Notes: generated from the sequence alone by a model not told the origin. A stretch of 64,000 nt of DNA from Candidatus Synoicihabitans palmerolidicus (GCA_020809425.1 JAGGDC010000002.1:625841-689840), one strand, 5' to 3'; shown: positions 30,659-41,423, numbered from the stretch's first letter. Translations and numbers: made by a program.

Positions 30659-31546
30659 TTAAAACAGTTCTCCCTGCGAAGCTCCATAACGCTTTTTCGC
30701 CTCAGTCGTCGCCGACTTCATCTCCAACTCCCGCAATCTGGCGACCAAGCGAGGACCATCTAAGGCCGGCCTCACATTTGGTTGCACCGGCAGGTCTAGA
30801 TTGAGAGTCGTCAACTGCAGGTTAATTCGCAACCGCGCGGCATCTTCGGCCACTCGCTCGCGAAACCGATCAGGCTTCAACTCGTGCGCGTGAGCGAGTA
30901 CTCCCTCCAACGAACCATAGGCGTTCAACCACTTCGACGCGGTCTTGGGCCCCACTCCGGCCACGCCCGGAATATTGTCCGCCGTGTCGCCGACCAGAGC
31001 CAAAAAGTCTGCAATTTTATCCGGAGTAACCCCAAACTTTGTCACCACCGCCTCTGGATCCATCGTCCGCCAGCCCAATCTCGGATTCGCCGTGGGCGGG
31101 GGCATCAGCATCGAGATCTGAGCGCTTACCACCTGAGCAAAATCTTTGTCCGTGCTGACTATTTTAACCATGTGCCCGTCTTTGGTCAACGCCACCGCCT
31201 GCGCCGCCAACAAATCGTCACTCTCCACCCCCGAGATTTCGATCCCCCCGAGTCCCATCAAGCGTGTCAGTTCCTTTATAACCGGAATCTGTTGGCTCAA
31301 CGCCTCCGGCATTTCCTCTCGCTGCGCCTTATAATCCGGCAGCAACGCCAACCGATCCTGCGCACCGCCCAAATCAAAAAATACCAATACTCCGGCCGGC
31401 TTTTCCTGATCCTCCAGCTTCCAGATGGTTTTCACCCATCCGTGCAATGCATTCGTCGGAAATCCATCCGAACGCGTCAGTTCCGGAATCGCGAAGAAAC
31501 AACGGTAAGCGAGGTTAAACCCATCAATCAGCAGCCACGTCGACAT
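30659..31546 (-). CDS. 5'-3' exonuclease, FEN/PolA N-terminal family
   Basis: This intact protein has 295 residues. LIDGFNLAYRCFFAI provides the first metal-binding Asp; VESDDLLAAQA and VSTDKDFAQVV provide the acidic cluster; FLALVGDTADNIPGVAGVGP then KTASKWL is the helix-3-turn-helix DNA-binding arch. Length and motifs match stand-alone relatives of the DNA polymerase I 5' nuclease (Xni-like or PolA-type). It removes RNA primers or flaps. No polymerase domain follows. It diverges from the YdcF-like gene. Confidence 0.88.
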   Translation of the reverse strand: MSTWLLIDGFNLAYRCFFAIPELTRSDGFPTNALHGWVKTIWKLEDQEKPAGVLVFFDLGGAQDRLALLPDYKAQREEMPEALSQQIPVIKELTRLMGLGGIEISGVESDDLLAAQAVALTKDGHMVKIVSTDKDFAQVVSAQISMLMPPPTANPRLGWRTMDPEAVVTKFGVTPDKIADFLALVGDTADNIPGVAGVGPKTASKWLNAYGSLEGVLAHAHELKPDRFRERVAEDAARLRINLQLTTLNLDLPVQPNVRPALDGPRLVARLRELEMKSATTEAKKRYGASQGELF

Positions 31547-31698
31547 CTCGCGCAGTCAGCCGCCCCATCCCCCTCAGCACAAACCCAAAACCGCCCCACG
31601 CCTGATCATCTCCATACCTTTTGTCACGTATTACGTTACAAACATCCCCGCCTCGCCCGGCACTTGCCCCAATCCCGAAATCCGTCTTCTTCTGCGTG

Positions 31699-32475
31699 GT
31701 GTTTTGGCTCAAAAAATTGCTCTGCACTTTCCTCTCGCCGTTGTCCGTAGTCCTCCTCCTTCAACTGATTGGACTGCTTTTACTTATCTTCCGTCGTCGG
31801 ATCGCCGGAACCGCCCTCGCCGTGCTGGGGCTCATCGTCCTGATCGTTTCCTCGCATGAAGCCACGGCCGATTGGTTGATCTACAACCTCGAGTCCCAAC
31901 ATCCCCCGGCCTATACTTCCGCTCATGCGCCGTTGCCCGCCGCACTTGAATCCTGCACTTACATCGCCGTGCTCGGTGGCGGCCACAATTTGACTGAGCG
32001 CCAAGCCGCCGTCGGTCGTCTCGGTAGCGCGTCCCTCGGCCGTCTGACCGAAGCGGTACGCCTCGCCTACCTCCTGCCTCAGTCAAAATTGCTCATGTGT
32101 GGCCCGGTCGGAAAGGAAATCCCCGATGCCCACGCCACGGTTTTGGCCGCCGCCGAACTAGGTATTTCACCCAACCGCATCACGCTCCTCAGCAATGTTC
32201 GCGATACTTTTGACGAGGTCCACGCCATCAAGGCCGTCGTCGGCGATGCCCCCGTGGCCCTCGTCACCTCCGCTTGGCACATGCCCCGAGCCCACGGTAT
32301 CGCGTTAAAAATCGGCCTCAATTTCGTCGCTTGTCCGGCCGCCTTCACTTTAGCCCCAACTGGCAACCCTCCCTCGGCTTGGAGAAAATTCAGCCTGGGC
32401 GGCTTGGACCACTCGTCCAAAGCCACCCACGAATACTTAGGTCTGCTCTGGACCAAACTCCGCGGCCAACGTTGA
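31699..32475 (+). CDS. ElyC/SanA/YdcF-family (DUF218) membrane protein
   Basis: The protein is about 258 residues from GTG 31699 (FWLKKLLCTFLSPLSVVLLL), chosen because the family usually starts just before its first membrane helix; a longer frame from 31621 exists but adds an unrelated leader. Two N-terminal hydrophobic segments are followed by the DUF218 domain (YIAVLGGGHNLTE, LSNVRDTFDEVHAIK, VTSAWHMPRA). Members affect envelope polysaccharide or peptidoglycan integrity in E. coli (ElyC, SanA). The gene is intact and divergent from the exonuclease. Confidence 0.85.
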   Translation: MFWLKKLLCTFLSPLSVVLLLQLIGLLLLIFRRRIAGTALAVLGLIVLIVSSHEATADWLIYNLESQHPPAYTSAHAPLPAALESCTYIAVLGGGHNLTERQAAVGRLGSASLGRLTEAVRLAYLLPQSKLLMCGPVGKEIPDAHATVLAAAELGISPNRITLLSNVRDTFDEVHAIKAVVGDAPVALVTSAWHMPRAHGIALKIGLNFVACPAAFTLAPTGNPPSAWRKFSLGGLDHSSKATHEYLGLLWTKLRGQR

Positions 32476-32498
32476 GAATAATAACACCACCAACTGGC

Positions 32499-35198
32499 TC
32501 AGTCTCGGGCAGCTGCACCAGCCGGGGTCACGACAGACGGATTCTGAAACGCCGAACTAGGTGGCACTCCGCGTAGGGACTGCTTCTTGGGTGAACCCCC
32601 GGGCTCACCAAATTAGCCGTCACAAAAATCAACAAATTACGTGTTGCGTCGTTTCGCCCTCCGAACGGAAAAGCCGTCCCAATCCCGGGATATCTCCCAA
32701 AATGGGAACTTTATCGTGCACCGTTTTTACCTCTTCCCGCGTCAATCCCCCATCACCAACGTCGCACCATCCCATAGCGTCACCTTGGTCGACACTTCCC
32801 GGGTAGAGAAAATCGGCTGATAAAACCCCGACGGGACGGTTACCGTGGTATCGTTCGAAATCGCCACGCTCTGGCCTCCGTATTCCACGAAACCTTCGAA
32901 CTCTGTCCCTTTCGGATTAAGATCCAGACTGATACTATAGTCATCTTCCTCCACCGTTGGGGTGATCCGCAACTCGACCCCCGCCTTCCGGGTTTCGAAA
33001 TCCTGCGGCGTGCCTGCCGTGATGGTCACCCCCGCCGACGAACTGTCCCGGCCCGAAGAGCCCACTTCACTGCGCACTTCACCATATGCAGTGGGATAGC
33101 GCAGCTCCTGCGCCACCGTGATGTTCGCCGGGTTCCCCGACAACACGGTGCCTTTGGGTGCACTTAATAAATCAGAACCCGCCGTTCGCGACAACGCCCG
33201 GATCACCGCACGGACATCAAACTCGCCGATCAGTCCCTGCAGATCCGCAATCGGCCCGGTACCCGTCGCCAGATCCACCGCTTGAGGCAAGTTAAGCGGG
33301 TTGTTTGAAATATTCTGGTTAATAGCATTCTGACCAGGGAATATGGTCAGGTTTCCGTCGCCGTCGGTAAAGACCTTCGTGTCTCTTCCCGGATTCACGA
33401 TACTTCCCACCGTGCCAGCTACGGTGTTGGTGAACGCGTCGTTGAGGCTTCGGTTTTGCGTGCCGCCCGTCGCTAAATAGCGGGGATCGCCTCGAATGCC
33501 GTGCGTAACGCCCCATTGGATACCGAGTTCCTCCAACGCCCCTTCCTGCACCTCCATGAACTTGGCCTCAATCTCCACCTGCCGCACCTCGTTGTAACGG
33601 TTCAATATATTGCGGATGCGTTCCATATTTCGCGAAGTCTGCGTTACAATCATGGCCGAACCGTCATAGGCCAAGCTCGCCCCGCTAATGCCTTCGAAAT
33701 CCACCCCTGCTTGTTGTAAAAATTGCCGCAATGCCAAGGCCTCTCCTCCGCCCCCTGGCGCTGTTGTGCCACTCAGCGGTGCAGGCGAAAAGGGATCGCT
33801 TGCGACCGTCGCGCCTCCTGACGCCAGCCCACCGCCGATCCCTGTCATCCGAATGACCGTGGAGCGCGTAATGGGAAAAACTCGGTATCCAAAGTGGAGG
33901 TCTCCCCACCGGGCCGTACGACCACCGCATCGGCCTGCACTTCATACTGATAGCCAATCGAATCGGTGATGAAATCCAACACCCGCTTCAGCGAAAGGTC
34001 GCGCAGCGTCAGGCTGACCGTGGGGCGCCAATCCTGAGGATCAATCACCACGATATTAATGCCCTGCCTTTCCCCGCCCATCGAATCAAACTCCCGTGAC
34101 AGATCACTGAGTGTGCTGACAACCCGGTGCAACTCCACCGCACTGAAACTTACACTCGGAATTCGAATCGTATTCAATTTTTGGATTAACGGGTTCGCCC
34201 CACCCGAACCTGACCCGCCTTCCGTTGTGGGTTCCGATGCCGCCCCGGGCCTCCTCCAAGCCTCCCCCACTTCCTCAATCAGCGCGCTCCGGGTTCGCCC
34301 CCGCCAGGTCTCCGCCAGCGCCACGCGTTCCACTCCGACCCGCGCCATCAATCGCTGCGCCCCCCGGTGCTCCGGAACAAGGGTGATAAGCTCGCTCAAC
34401 GTGGCATCCACTTCATCATAATTCCCCGCCGCAAAATTCCCTCGCGCGCTGTCCCACAACTCGCCGGCCTGGTTCGGCATTCTCGAGGCTAAAGTCGTGT
34501 CCTGTGGTCGTGATGCCCCCCCTCGACGTAACCGCCGGCCGCTCGAGCTCTCGCGTTGCCGCCAAGGCCATGATCTGCACGCGTTGGATCTCGTCCCGCT
34601 GATCCCCGAGACCCTTGATTACGGGCAACGTCAGGGGATTTTCCGGCATTGAATGCATTGCTGTATCCAGCGTTGCCAACGCGGCTTCACATCGGCCCTC
34701 CTCCGCTAAAACTTGCGCGTCACGAGCTTGCAGCCTCGCCGCCTCAATCAGCTCACGTTGGCGGGTTTCCTCTTCCGAAGCCAACTCCGCAATCTCCGCC
34801 TCCAGCGCCGCTTCCGCCGCTGCTCGATCATCCTCTAGCGTCGAGGCCTCGAACCACGCTGCCGGTTCACCCGGCATGCTCGAACCAAAATCGATCTCTT
34901 CCCATTGCGTCTCCGCTCGATTCAATTGCGCCCGCTCCTCAGCCAAAGTCTGCTGCACCCCCAGCAACATCCGCTTCACCGCAGGGTCATCGGGAGCCAT
35001 CTCGGACAACTCCAACAAATTGCGCTCGGCCGCTTCCAGATCCCCGTTGTCCCGTGCACGTAAGGCATCGGCCAACAAACGAATCTTCGTCTCTGTCTTG
35101 CCCTGCGCCCCCAACGGGCACCACTCCGCAACACCGCCGCCAAAAGATACGCCGACGAACAACGCCAGTATTCGGAAAAATCGAGTCGAGAATGTCAT
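32499..35198 (-). pseudogene. Amuc_1098-type pilus secretin, frameshifted at about five places
   Basis: From ATG 35198 a signal peptide (FRILALFVGVSFGGG) leads into Glu/Ala-rich TPR-like helices, then an STN-like domain (LRDLSLKRVLDFITDSIGY) and a secretin domain (VEIEAKFMEVQEGALEELGIQ, RTAGSDLLSAPKG, FETRKAGVELRITPTV). Beyond 32742, in other frames, the typical C-terminus GLTREEVKTVHDKVPILGDI, then PGLGRLFRSEGE and NLLIFVTANLVSPGG continues to a stop at 32499-32501. Breaks lie near 34480, 33885, 32745, 32640 and 32605. The product would be the outer-membrane pore of the pilus-like system, about 900 residues. Confidence 0.85.
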
Positions 35199-35217
35199 TA
35201 GCAACAAAAAGAAAGGG

Positions 35218-36117
35218 TTAACAAGGAAAGTAAGTAGGGTCGCCCTCAATCTCTGCCATAGGCCGGGATGTGGGTCTCCAAGTCATCAGTTCCTGCGTTC
35301 CGTCCGGATACTTTTTCCCGATCGTGACCGACTCCGGTAATCCCCCTACGGATCGAATCTGAAACACCACACCGTCCGCCTCCACGGAATCTCCCGCCCG
35401 CAATCGGTGGACTTTACCTGAGGCGTCATCACGTAAATCCGCCCACGGCGTATCGTTCCCCTGCCACCCCGCCGAAGAAAGCCTGGTCACCCATCCCGCT
35501 TCCGTATCCCAAACCTCCGCCACCGCGACGATGTCGCGCAACGGCATGCTATCGGGTACGATCAAATCCTCCCTTCTCACATCCAATTTGCTCACCTCCA
35601 ATCCAAGATCGGGAAACCGATGTCCCGCTCGCGCCACAATCGCTTCACCCGTGATCTCGTTCTGGAAAATCCCGAGATAGTCGTCTTCGTTACCGGCGTA
35701 GCCCATCAACTGCAAGCGATAGGGCTCCCGTGTCACCCCGACGAGAGTCACGCCAAATGCCTTCTGTGCCACGGAGCTCGCCGTCGCCTCCTTGACCTCC
35801 GGTGGTGTAACGGAAAATCGTCCGGTCTGTCGGTGGTAATAGATCACCGGCGGCGTGAATAAATCAAACCCCCAAGCCCCCTCCCTTCGCGCTTCGGGCG
35901 CCTGCCAATTAGGCGACGCGGCCATCGCCGTCCCCTCTTCCCCAAGGACCGATGTCGACGTTCCTGTAATCGCCCCTCCTGATCGTAGATCATTCGGTCG
36001 TTTGCCAACCCTGGCCACCTCACGTTCGCCCCACCCCACCACGATCCGCATCAGGATCAACAGCACTTGCGCCCCATGCATCGCCCCCCTATCGATTGAG
36101 AAATCACGGCGCGTCAC
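35218..36117 (-). CDS. Amuc_1099-family pilus-like system protein
   Basis: This intact frame has 299 residues and lies between the secretin and the Amuc_1100-like gene, with an ATGA-type overlap with the latter. Recognisable family segments include FDLFTPPVIYYHRQTGRFSV, KAFGVTLVGVTREPYRLQL, YLGIFQNEITGEA, and the closing IGKKYPDGTQELMTWRP. The N-terminus has a hydrophobic stretch (QVLLILMRIVVGW). The molecular function in Akkermansia is not established; by position it would be an inner-membrane or periplasmic component. Confidence 0.8.
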   Translation of the reverse strand: MTRRDFSIDRGAMHGAQVLLILMRIVVGWGEREVARVGKRPNDLRSGGAITGTSTSVLGEEGTAMAASPNWQAPEARREGAWGFDLFTPPVIYYHRQTGRFSVTPPEVKEATASSVAQKAFGVTLVGVTREPYRLQLMGYAGNEDDYLGIFQNEITGEAIVARAGHRFPDLGLEVSKLDVRREDLIVPDSMPLRDIVAVAEVWDTEAGWVTRLSSAGWQGNDTPWADLRDDASGKVHRLRAGDSVEADGVVFQIRSVGGLPESVTIGKKYPDGTQELMTWRPTSRPMAEIEGDPTYFPC

Positions 36118-37097
36118 GGGGTGCCTCCGCTTTCCTCCGCTTGAGCCAATCGCGGACCATAAAAATCCAAATATTCCACCGTCACCAAAAATTCGGCCTC
36201 GTTCGCCACGATGATCGGTACCGCCTCTTCTCCATCGTCTCCCGTATCCCCGGCCGCTTCCTCCTCGTCTCGAAAGAGAGCCGCCAAGGACCGCACGCCG
36301 CCCTGCGCCCGACCATCTGCGCCCAACGGTTCCACCGCCACCTCCCGAACCACCACCGGGACGTCCTCGTTCCGCACCTCCGCTAGAAAACGCCGCAACG
36401 TCCCCGTTTTGCCGACAAATCCGACTCGAAAAGCCAACGTATCCACAATTCCATCACGTTGTACGCTCCGCTCCCGCTTCCACTCCCAATAATCGTCCGC
36501 TCGACCGCCGGGTCGCACTCTATCGACCGCATCATGGGCACGCGCCACTTTGTGCTGCTCTGGTTCCCGCTGTATGCGCGTCAATTCGCGTGGCTGCGCC
36601 CGCCATAACGCATTCAACAACCGCTCCACCACCAACTGCTGCCGATGCACCACTCCGAGGTAAGCGTTGTCGGGTCCACTGTTGGCAAAGGCCGAAAATC
36701 CCCACGACATTCCCTCCGGGATCAACACTCCGGCATTCTCGGCCGCCTCTCGTTGGCGCTCCTGAAATTGTGCAAGTTTGAAGAATGCGTCCGCCCGTTG
36801 CGGGGGAGGTTCCTCGGTCCAGATCGCATCCCTGGTCTTCACTCCCAACGTCCGCCGCAACACCTTCGCCGCTGCCTCAGCGGATGCCACCTGCCGGCCG
36901 GTCTCCGCGGCCACTGGTGCGAGCTCCGATGCCTGTAATGCCCGCCACTCCATCTGTCGGGCGGCCAGGCGTTCCGCCGCGCGATCCGCCTCCGCTTTGG
37001 TGTGCAACGTCCACCAACCCGCACCGATCCAAAGGATCGCCGTGAGCACCACACCGGTCCACGAATCACGCGAAAGCTGCCAATCGCTCTTCTTCAA
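36114..37097 (-). CDS. Amuc_1100-family pilus-like protein
   Basis: This intact protein has 327 residues, with a single N-terminal membrane anchor (SWTGVVLTAILWIGAGWWTL), a long coiled-coil segment (residues about 35-75) and a C-terminal periplasmic domain (LAFRVGFVGKTGTLRRFLAE, EFLVTVEYLDFYGP). This is the family of the Akkermansia outer-membrane-associated protein Amuc_1100. The topology resembles PilN/PilO-like assembly proteins. It overlaps neighbours on both sides by 4 bases, consistent with translational coupling within the five-gene operon. Confidence 0.82.
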   Translation of the reverse strand: MKKSDWQLSRDSWTGVVLTAILWIGAGWWTLHTKAEADRAAERLAARQMEWRALQASELAPVAAETGRQVASAEAAAKVLRRTLGVKTRDAIWTEEPPPQRADAFFKLAQFQERQREAAENAGVLIPEGMSWGFSAFANSGPDNAYLGVVHRQQLVVERLLNALWRAQPRELTRIQREPEQHKVARAHDAVDRVRPGGRADDYWEWKRERSVQRDGIVDTLAFRVGFVGKTGTLRRFLAEVRNEDVPVVVREVAVEPLGADGRAQGGVRSLAALFRDEEEAAGDTGDDGEEAVPIIVANEAEFLVTVEYLDFYGPRLAQAEESGGTP

Positions 37098-38842
37098 AGG
37101 CCGCGCTCCAGGTTAAGTACCAACGTGAAATCAAATCGCAAGATACCCGGATCGCCCGCGTCGAAACGCTCGCCTTCCGTTTCCATCACATAAGGCGATT
37201 CCACCAACCGACTCAACAAGGTCGTAGCCCGTTCATAGGACGACTGGCTCACCCGGGACAACGGATTCTCCCGGTCCAGCAGTCGCCCCGATACCCTCAA
37301 TTGCAACGGCTCCGCCTTCACCGTCCTATCTTCACCATCGTCGATCCACGCTCCCATTCCCCGCATAGCTTGCCGCCCGGCCTGAACTCGCTCCGCATTT
37401 CCCTTCTTCGGCAACACTTGCATGCGCTCGAACCAAACGTCCTCCACCGTCGTCATTCGTGCCTGCAGGTCCGCGAGTAATCCTTCCCACGCCTCTCGCG
37501 CCGTGACCAGTTCGTTCAGCGTGCTTAACTCCTCCCGCAACGTTTCCTGTCTGTCCCAATTTGACCGAATCTCTTCCTGCCAGGCATAGTGCGGAGTCAT
37601 TTGCCGCCCCCACGCGGCCGCCGCTTCCGTTCGCGCCGTCGCCCATCGAGCGTAGTGCACTCCCGGCAATGCCGTCGCCACCACCACCATTCCCGCCGCC
37701 CACATCCATCGCGGCCGCCTCGACTTCGCCTCGCGCTCCGCTCCCCAATCTTGAGGCAGCAAATTGATTCCGCTTTGCATGGATAGCCCCGCCCATGCGC
37801 CTCCCACCAAGTCGCCACTCAAGGTCTGGGCTCCCTGCTCTTCCATAGCCAAACGCGTGGCCGCACTCACCTCCAACTCCTGCCCAAACGAAAGCATGGA
37901 AACCGGAAGCCCCAGTTTCTCCTCCAGACGCCGGGCCAATCCCGGTACTTGCGCGCCTCCTCCCGTTAACACAATCTGCACCGGGTCGCGCCCACCGGAT
38001 TGCCGATTGTGCGTCACCAGTGAGCGACTGATCTCCAGCTCTAGACGGGCGCCAAACGCATCCGCCGCGCCGGTCACGGCTCGCGCCACTGGCGAATCCT
38101 GCGGCAAATCAATCTGCCCTCCCCAAATTTGCCGCTTTAATTTCTCCGCCCCACTCGGCGTCTGCTCCAGTGCCTCCGCACGTAGTCCCCGCCAATGCCA
38201 GCGAACGCAGTGCATACCATCCTCCATCCCAAAAAAGCACCTGCGTGGTACGCGCGCCGACCGCCACAAGCATCACCGGTTCTCCATCTGCCGCTGCATC
38301 GCTCCGCTCATAAGCCCGGGCTTGCGCCACGTCGGCAGGCGTAATCGACCGAGGGTCGATCCCCGCCGCCGTCAGTTGATCCGCCAACCGGGCAATTCCT
38401 TCCTTTTTGACTGCCCCCAGCAGGACTTCCATCTCCGTTCCGGACTCGCACAAAAGTTGATAATCCCAGATCACGTCTTCACGTCTTCTAAGGGAAACGG
38501 AATGGCCTGCGGGGCTTCAAACGCCACCATCTTGATTCGTTGGGAAGCTGCTGTAACCGGCAACATGAGCCCCTTGGTCAACACCAAGTGCCCGGAACAA
38601 ATCACGTGAGCCGATGCGCCCTCCTCTCCCAAGCCCACGCGTACCTCCTGCAGAACGTCCACGAGGCGAAGACCCGGTTCGTCGTCCCAACTATCCGCCC
38701 ATGGCACCGGCCGCGAAACCCATTTCTCACATCGAAGCCGAGTCCCTGGCGATCCGCTAAACACCGCGCTACTCACCCGCGCTACTCCGACATCCACCAC
38801 CGTAACTCGATTCGAGGTGGTTTTGCGCAAAGTAAATTTCAT
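37094..38842 (-). pseudogene. Amuc_1101-family PilM-like protein, broken by an 8-base duplication and a frameshift
   Basis: The reconstructed protein has an actin-like PilM/FtsA-type ATPase (VTVVDVGVARVSSAVF; VQIVLTGGGAQVPGLARRLE) fused to a membrane segment (WMWAAGMVVVATALPGV) and a PilN-like periplasmic tail. The first break is a perfect tandem duplication CACGTCTT CACGTCTT (38472-38487) that turns PLEDVIWDYQLL into PLEDVKT-stop. Deleting one unit restores the frame. A second frame change lies near 38190 (LALAG to LRAEALEQ). PilM-like proteins couple the cytoplasmic motor to the inner-membrane platform. Confidence 0.85.
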
Positions 38843-38874
38843 CGTTCAAGAGGCGGGCGCGCGACCGCGAAACG

Positions 38875-39498
38875 TTATCGCGGTTCGCTCGCCGCCGCTC
38901 GTAGCATCACGGGTGCCGCTTCGGTCCCGGAATTTGCAAATGGGCTTAAATACTCAGGCCGCATCACGCCGTCGTTCCGCGTTCCCTCTCGATTCAATTT
39001 CGCCCGAGCCTCGGGCCCCGTCAACCCCGGCCCAACGCGTCGCCGGTCCACGGGCACCTGTGCTCCTCCGACCGATAAGTCCACCACCAAAAAGCGCATC
39101 GGTCCTTGCAATCGGTCCCGCTGCACCACCCCCGGTGGCAAATAAAACCTAAACGCCGCCCTCCCGGCCTCGAGCGTCACCGCCATCGCCGCCGTCCGAT
39201 AAAACTCCCATCCCGTTTCCGTTCCCGTCTCCGCCCCTTCCGTCGCCAAATTGAAGCCGACCCGCACTCGATCCGCAAATTGGAACCGACCACTCCCGCT
39301 GGCCTTCACTCGCACATTGACCTCCGCCTGCCACCAGACTTCTCCGGCCGTGTCCCGCACGGTGCCAAACCGTACATTCGATACCTATACCTCCGGCGCG
39401 GATCGTGCTTCCAAGTCTTGCGCCCATGATGAGTTAGGGAAACTCACCCCTAACCAGACGAGTATAATGCATACTTCTGTCACCTGGAAAAAATTCAT
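38875..39498 (-). pseudogene. Amuc_1102-family pilus-like protein with one in-frame TAG
   Basis: From ATG 39498 the protein has a signal peptide (VCIILVWLGVSF...WAQ) followed by DLEARSAPEV, an in-frame TAG (39385-39387), then VSNVRFGTVRDTAGEVWWQA and 160 further residues in the same frame. CAG to TAG explains the stop (EVQVSNVRFG). It is the first gene of the five-gene set on this strand. The remainder is beta-rich with no membrane segment and is probably periplasmic. Confidence 0.75.
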
Positions 39499-39554
39499 TG
39501 AGCAGGGGTCTTCGGGCGTCACGTTCAAACTCTCACGATACCAGTATTTGACGC

Positions 39555-40076
39555 ATGAACCCTCCCTCTGAAATAGCGTATAAGATCGCCGTCCTCGTTT
39601 TTATTGAAAACGAAGCAAGCGAACAGCTGCTGCTCCACCGCGCCAAAGCTCCAAATCGCGGCCAATGGAGTCAGATCGGTGGCAAACTCGAGACCGCGGT
39701 GGGGGAATCTCCGTTCGAATGCGCCGCTCGCGAAACGGGGGAGAAAACCGGCCACGCGATCACTCCTTCCGATCTCCACCTGTGCGGTATGATCGCCGAA
39801 AAGGCCTACTAGGGGCAATCCCACTGGCTCCTCTTCCTCTTTCGTTGCAAACGCCTGATCCTTGCCTTGCCTCCTGCCATGTCAGAGGGCCATTTCGCAT
39901 TCTTCAGTCGTGCAGCTATCGACGCCATCGATCTCCCGCCGCCTGACCGCAATGCGCTCTGGCCGCTCTTCGACCAGTATCGAGACTCATTTGTCGCCCT
40001 ACGCGCCAATTGCCACCCCGATAACCCTTTGCAGCTCGATATAGAACAAGTCACGCCGTCTCCGACCATTTCCTAA
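39555..40076 (+). pseudogene. NUDIX hydrolase with an in-frame TAG and a changed catalytic Glu
   Basis: The 173-codon frame contains a NUDIX box (GGKLETAVGESP then CAARETGEKTGH). The canonical R-E-U-x-E-E is R-E-T-G-E-K here, so the last Glu, a metal ligand, is Lys (GAA to AAA). TAG at 39810-39812 interrupts EKAY-stop-GQSHWLLFLF; family members usually have a Glu or Gln there, so CAG or GAG to TAG explains it. Downstream, FAFFSRAAIDAIDLPPPD reads in the same frame. NUDIX enzymes clean up nucleotide pools, but both lesions predict loss. Confidence 0.82.
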
Positions 40077-40296
40077 TCTTCCGTTCCTCCCCCTTCCTGG
40101 CCGCACGCTTTTCTCATCAACGCGCTGAACGTGACGTTATTTCCCCCCACCTTAGCGCGAAGTATTTTGCGGTTCCTCCGCCGATCTGCCTCCGAGCGGG
40201 CCTGTGCTCGCGGACCAAAACTGGCCGGACAATTCACTTGCCTAACATAGGGCCCGCCAAACACTCCCTCGTTCACCACTCCACTCACCCGCAATT

Positions 40297-41379
40297 GTGA
40301 GCCATACCACGACTTCATCTTCCGCCGAAAAGGCCTCCAACTCCGCTCAAGCCGCCATCAATGCCGGCTTGACCCCCGAGGCTAAACTAGAGCTCTACCG
40401 CCAAATGGTCCGCATCCATCGCTTCGAGGAGCGCAGCCTGCGTGCTTACCAATCGAAGAAAATTGGCGGGTTCCTGCACCTTTACATCGGACAGGAAGCC
40501 GTCGCCGTCGGCTGCTGCTCGCTCATGGGCGAAAATGATCACGTGATCACCGCCTACCGCGATCATGGTCACGCCATCGCAGTCGGCATGGACACCAAGC
40601 CTCTCATGGCCGAGCTCTACGGCAAGGTCACCGGTTGCTCCAAGGGCAAAGGTGGCTCGATGCATTACTTCGACCCGTCCAACAACTACTGGGGTGGCCA
40701 CGGCATCGTCGGAGGCCAAATTCCTCTTGGCACCGGACTCGCCTACGGCGTGAAATACCAAGGCAAAAAAGGCGCCGCCATGGCGTTCATGGGCGACGGT
40801 GCCGTCAATCAGGGTGCCGTCCATGAAGCGATGAATCTCGCCGCCCTCTGGGACCTGCCCTGCATTTTCGTGATCGAGAACAACCGCTACTCGATGGGCA
40901 CCTCCCAACTTCGCTCCTCCGCCGGTCCAGGTCTGGCCGAACGCGCCGCCGGTTATGGTATTCGTTGGGCCAAATGTTTCGGCCACGATATCTACGAAGT
41001 CCGGGATACCATGAACGAAGTCCTCGTCCGCGCTCGTGAGGAGTCAAAACCTGCCGTCGTCGAGATCGATACCTACCGCTACCGCGGACACTCCGTCGCC
41101 GACCCGGACAAGACCTACCGCACCCGCGACGAGATCGACGAATACCGCAAGAACAAGGATCCCCTCGCCGTGTTCCAAGCCGAACTCATGGCCGAGAAGG
41201 TTCTCACGGAAGAGATCCATAAGGAAATCGACCAAGCCGCCCGCGCCGAAGCCGAAACCGCCGCTGAATTTGCCGAAGCCAGCCCGTTCCCCACCCCGGA
41301 CGACATCCAAAAGGACGTCTATTGGGAAGTGGACAATCCCGAGCAACGCACTTCCCAAGGCCGCCTGTTCTTCAGCTAA
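40297..41379 (+). CDS. pdhA: Pyruvate dehydrogenase E1 alpha subunit
   Basis: This intact protein has 360 residues from GTG 40297. TPP/Mg binding is shown by GDGAVNQGAVHEAMNLAA followed by ENN (the GDG-x(26-30)-NN motif), with the conserved YRDHGHAIAVG and the phosphorylation-loop-like TYRYRGHSVADPDKTYR. It decarboxylates pyruvate with the beta subunit. pdhB and pdhC follow in the same direction with 40-60 base gaps, forming an operon. The 220-base spacer before it (40077-40296) has no gene. Confidence 0.95.
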   Translation: MSHTTTSSSAEKASNSAQAAINAGLTPEAKLELYRQMVRIHRFEERSLRAYQSKKIGGFLHLYIGQEAVAVGCCSLMGENDHVITAYRDHGHAIAVGMDTKPLMAELYGKVTGCSKGKGGSMHYFDPSNNYWGGHGIVGGQIPLGTGLAYGVKYQGKKGAAMAFMGDGAVNQGAVHEAMNLAALWDLPCIFVIENNRYSMGTSQLRSSAGPGLAERAAGYGIRWAKCFGHDIYEVRDTMNEVLVRAREESKPAVVEIDTYRYRGHSVADPDKTYRTRDEIDEYRKNKDPLAVFQAELMAEKVLTEEIHKEIDQAARAEAETAAEFAEASPFPTPDDIQKDVYWEVDNPEQRTSQGRLFFS

Positions 41380-41423
41380 GCGCCGCCGAACTCGTAAATC
41401 GAAATTCGCCAACTGTATTTAAA

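Noticed and set aside
40073..40318. Small minus-strand frame upstream of pdhA
   Set aside because: It overlaps the pdhA start, has no ribosome-binding site or motif, and looks like chance.
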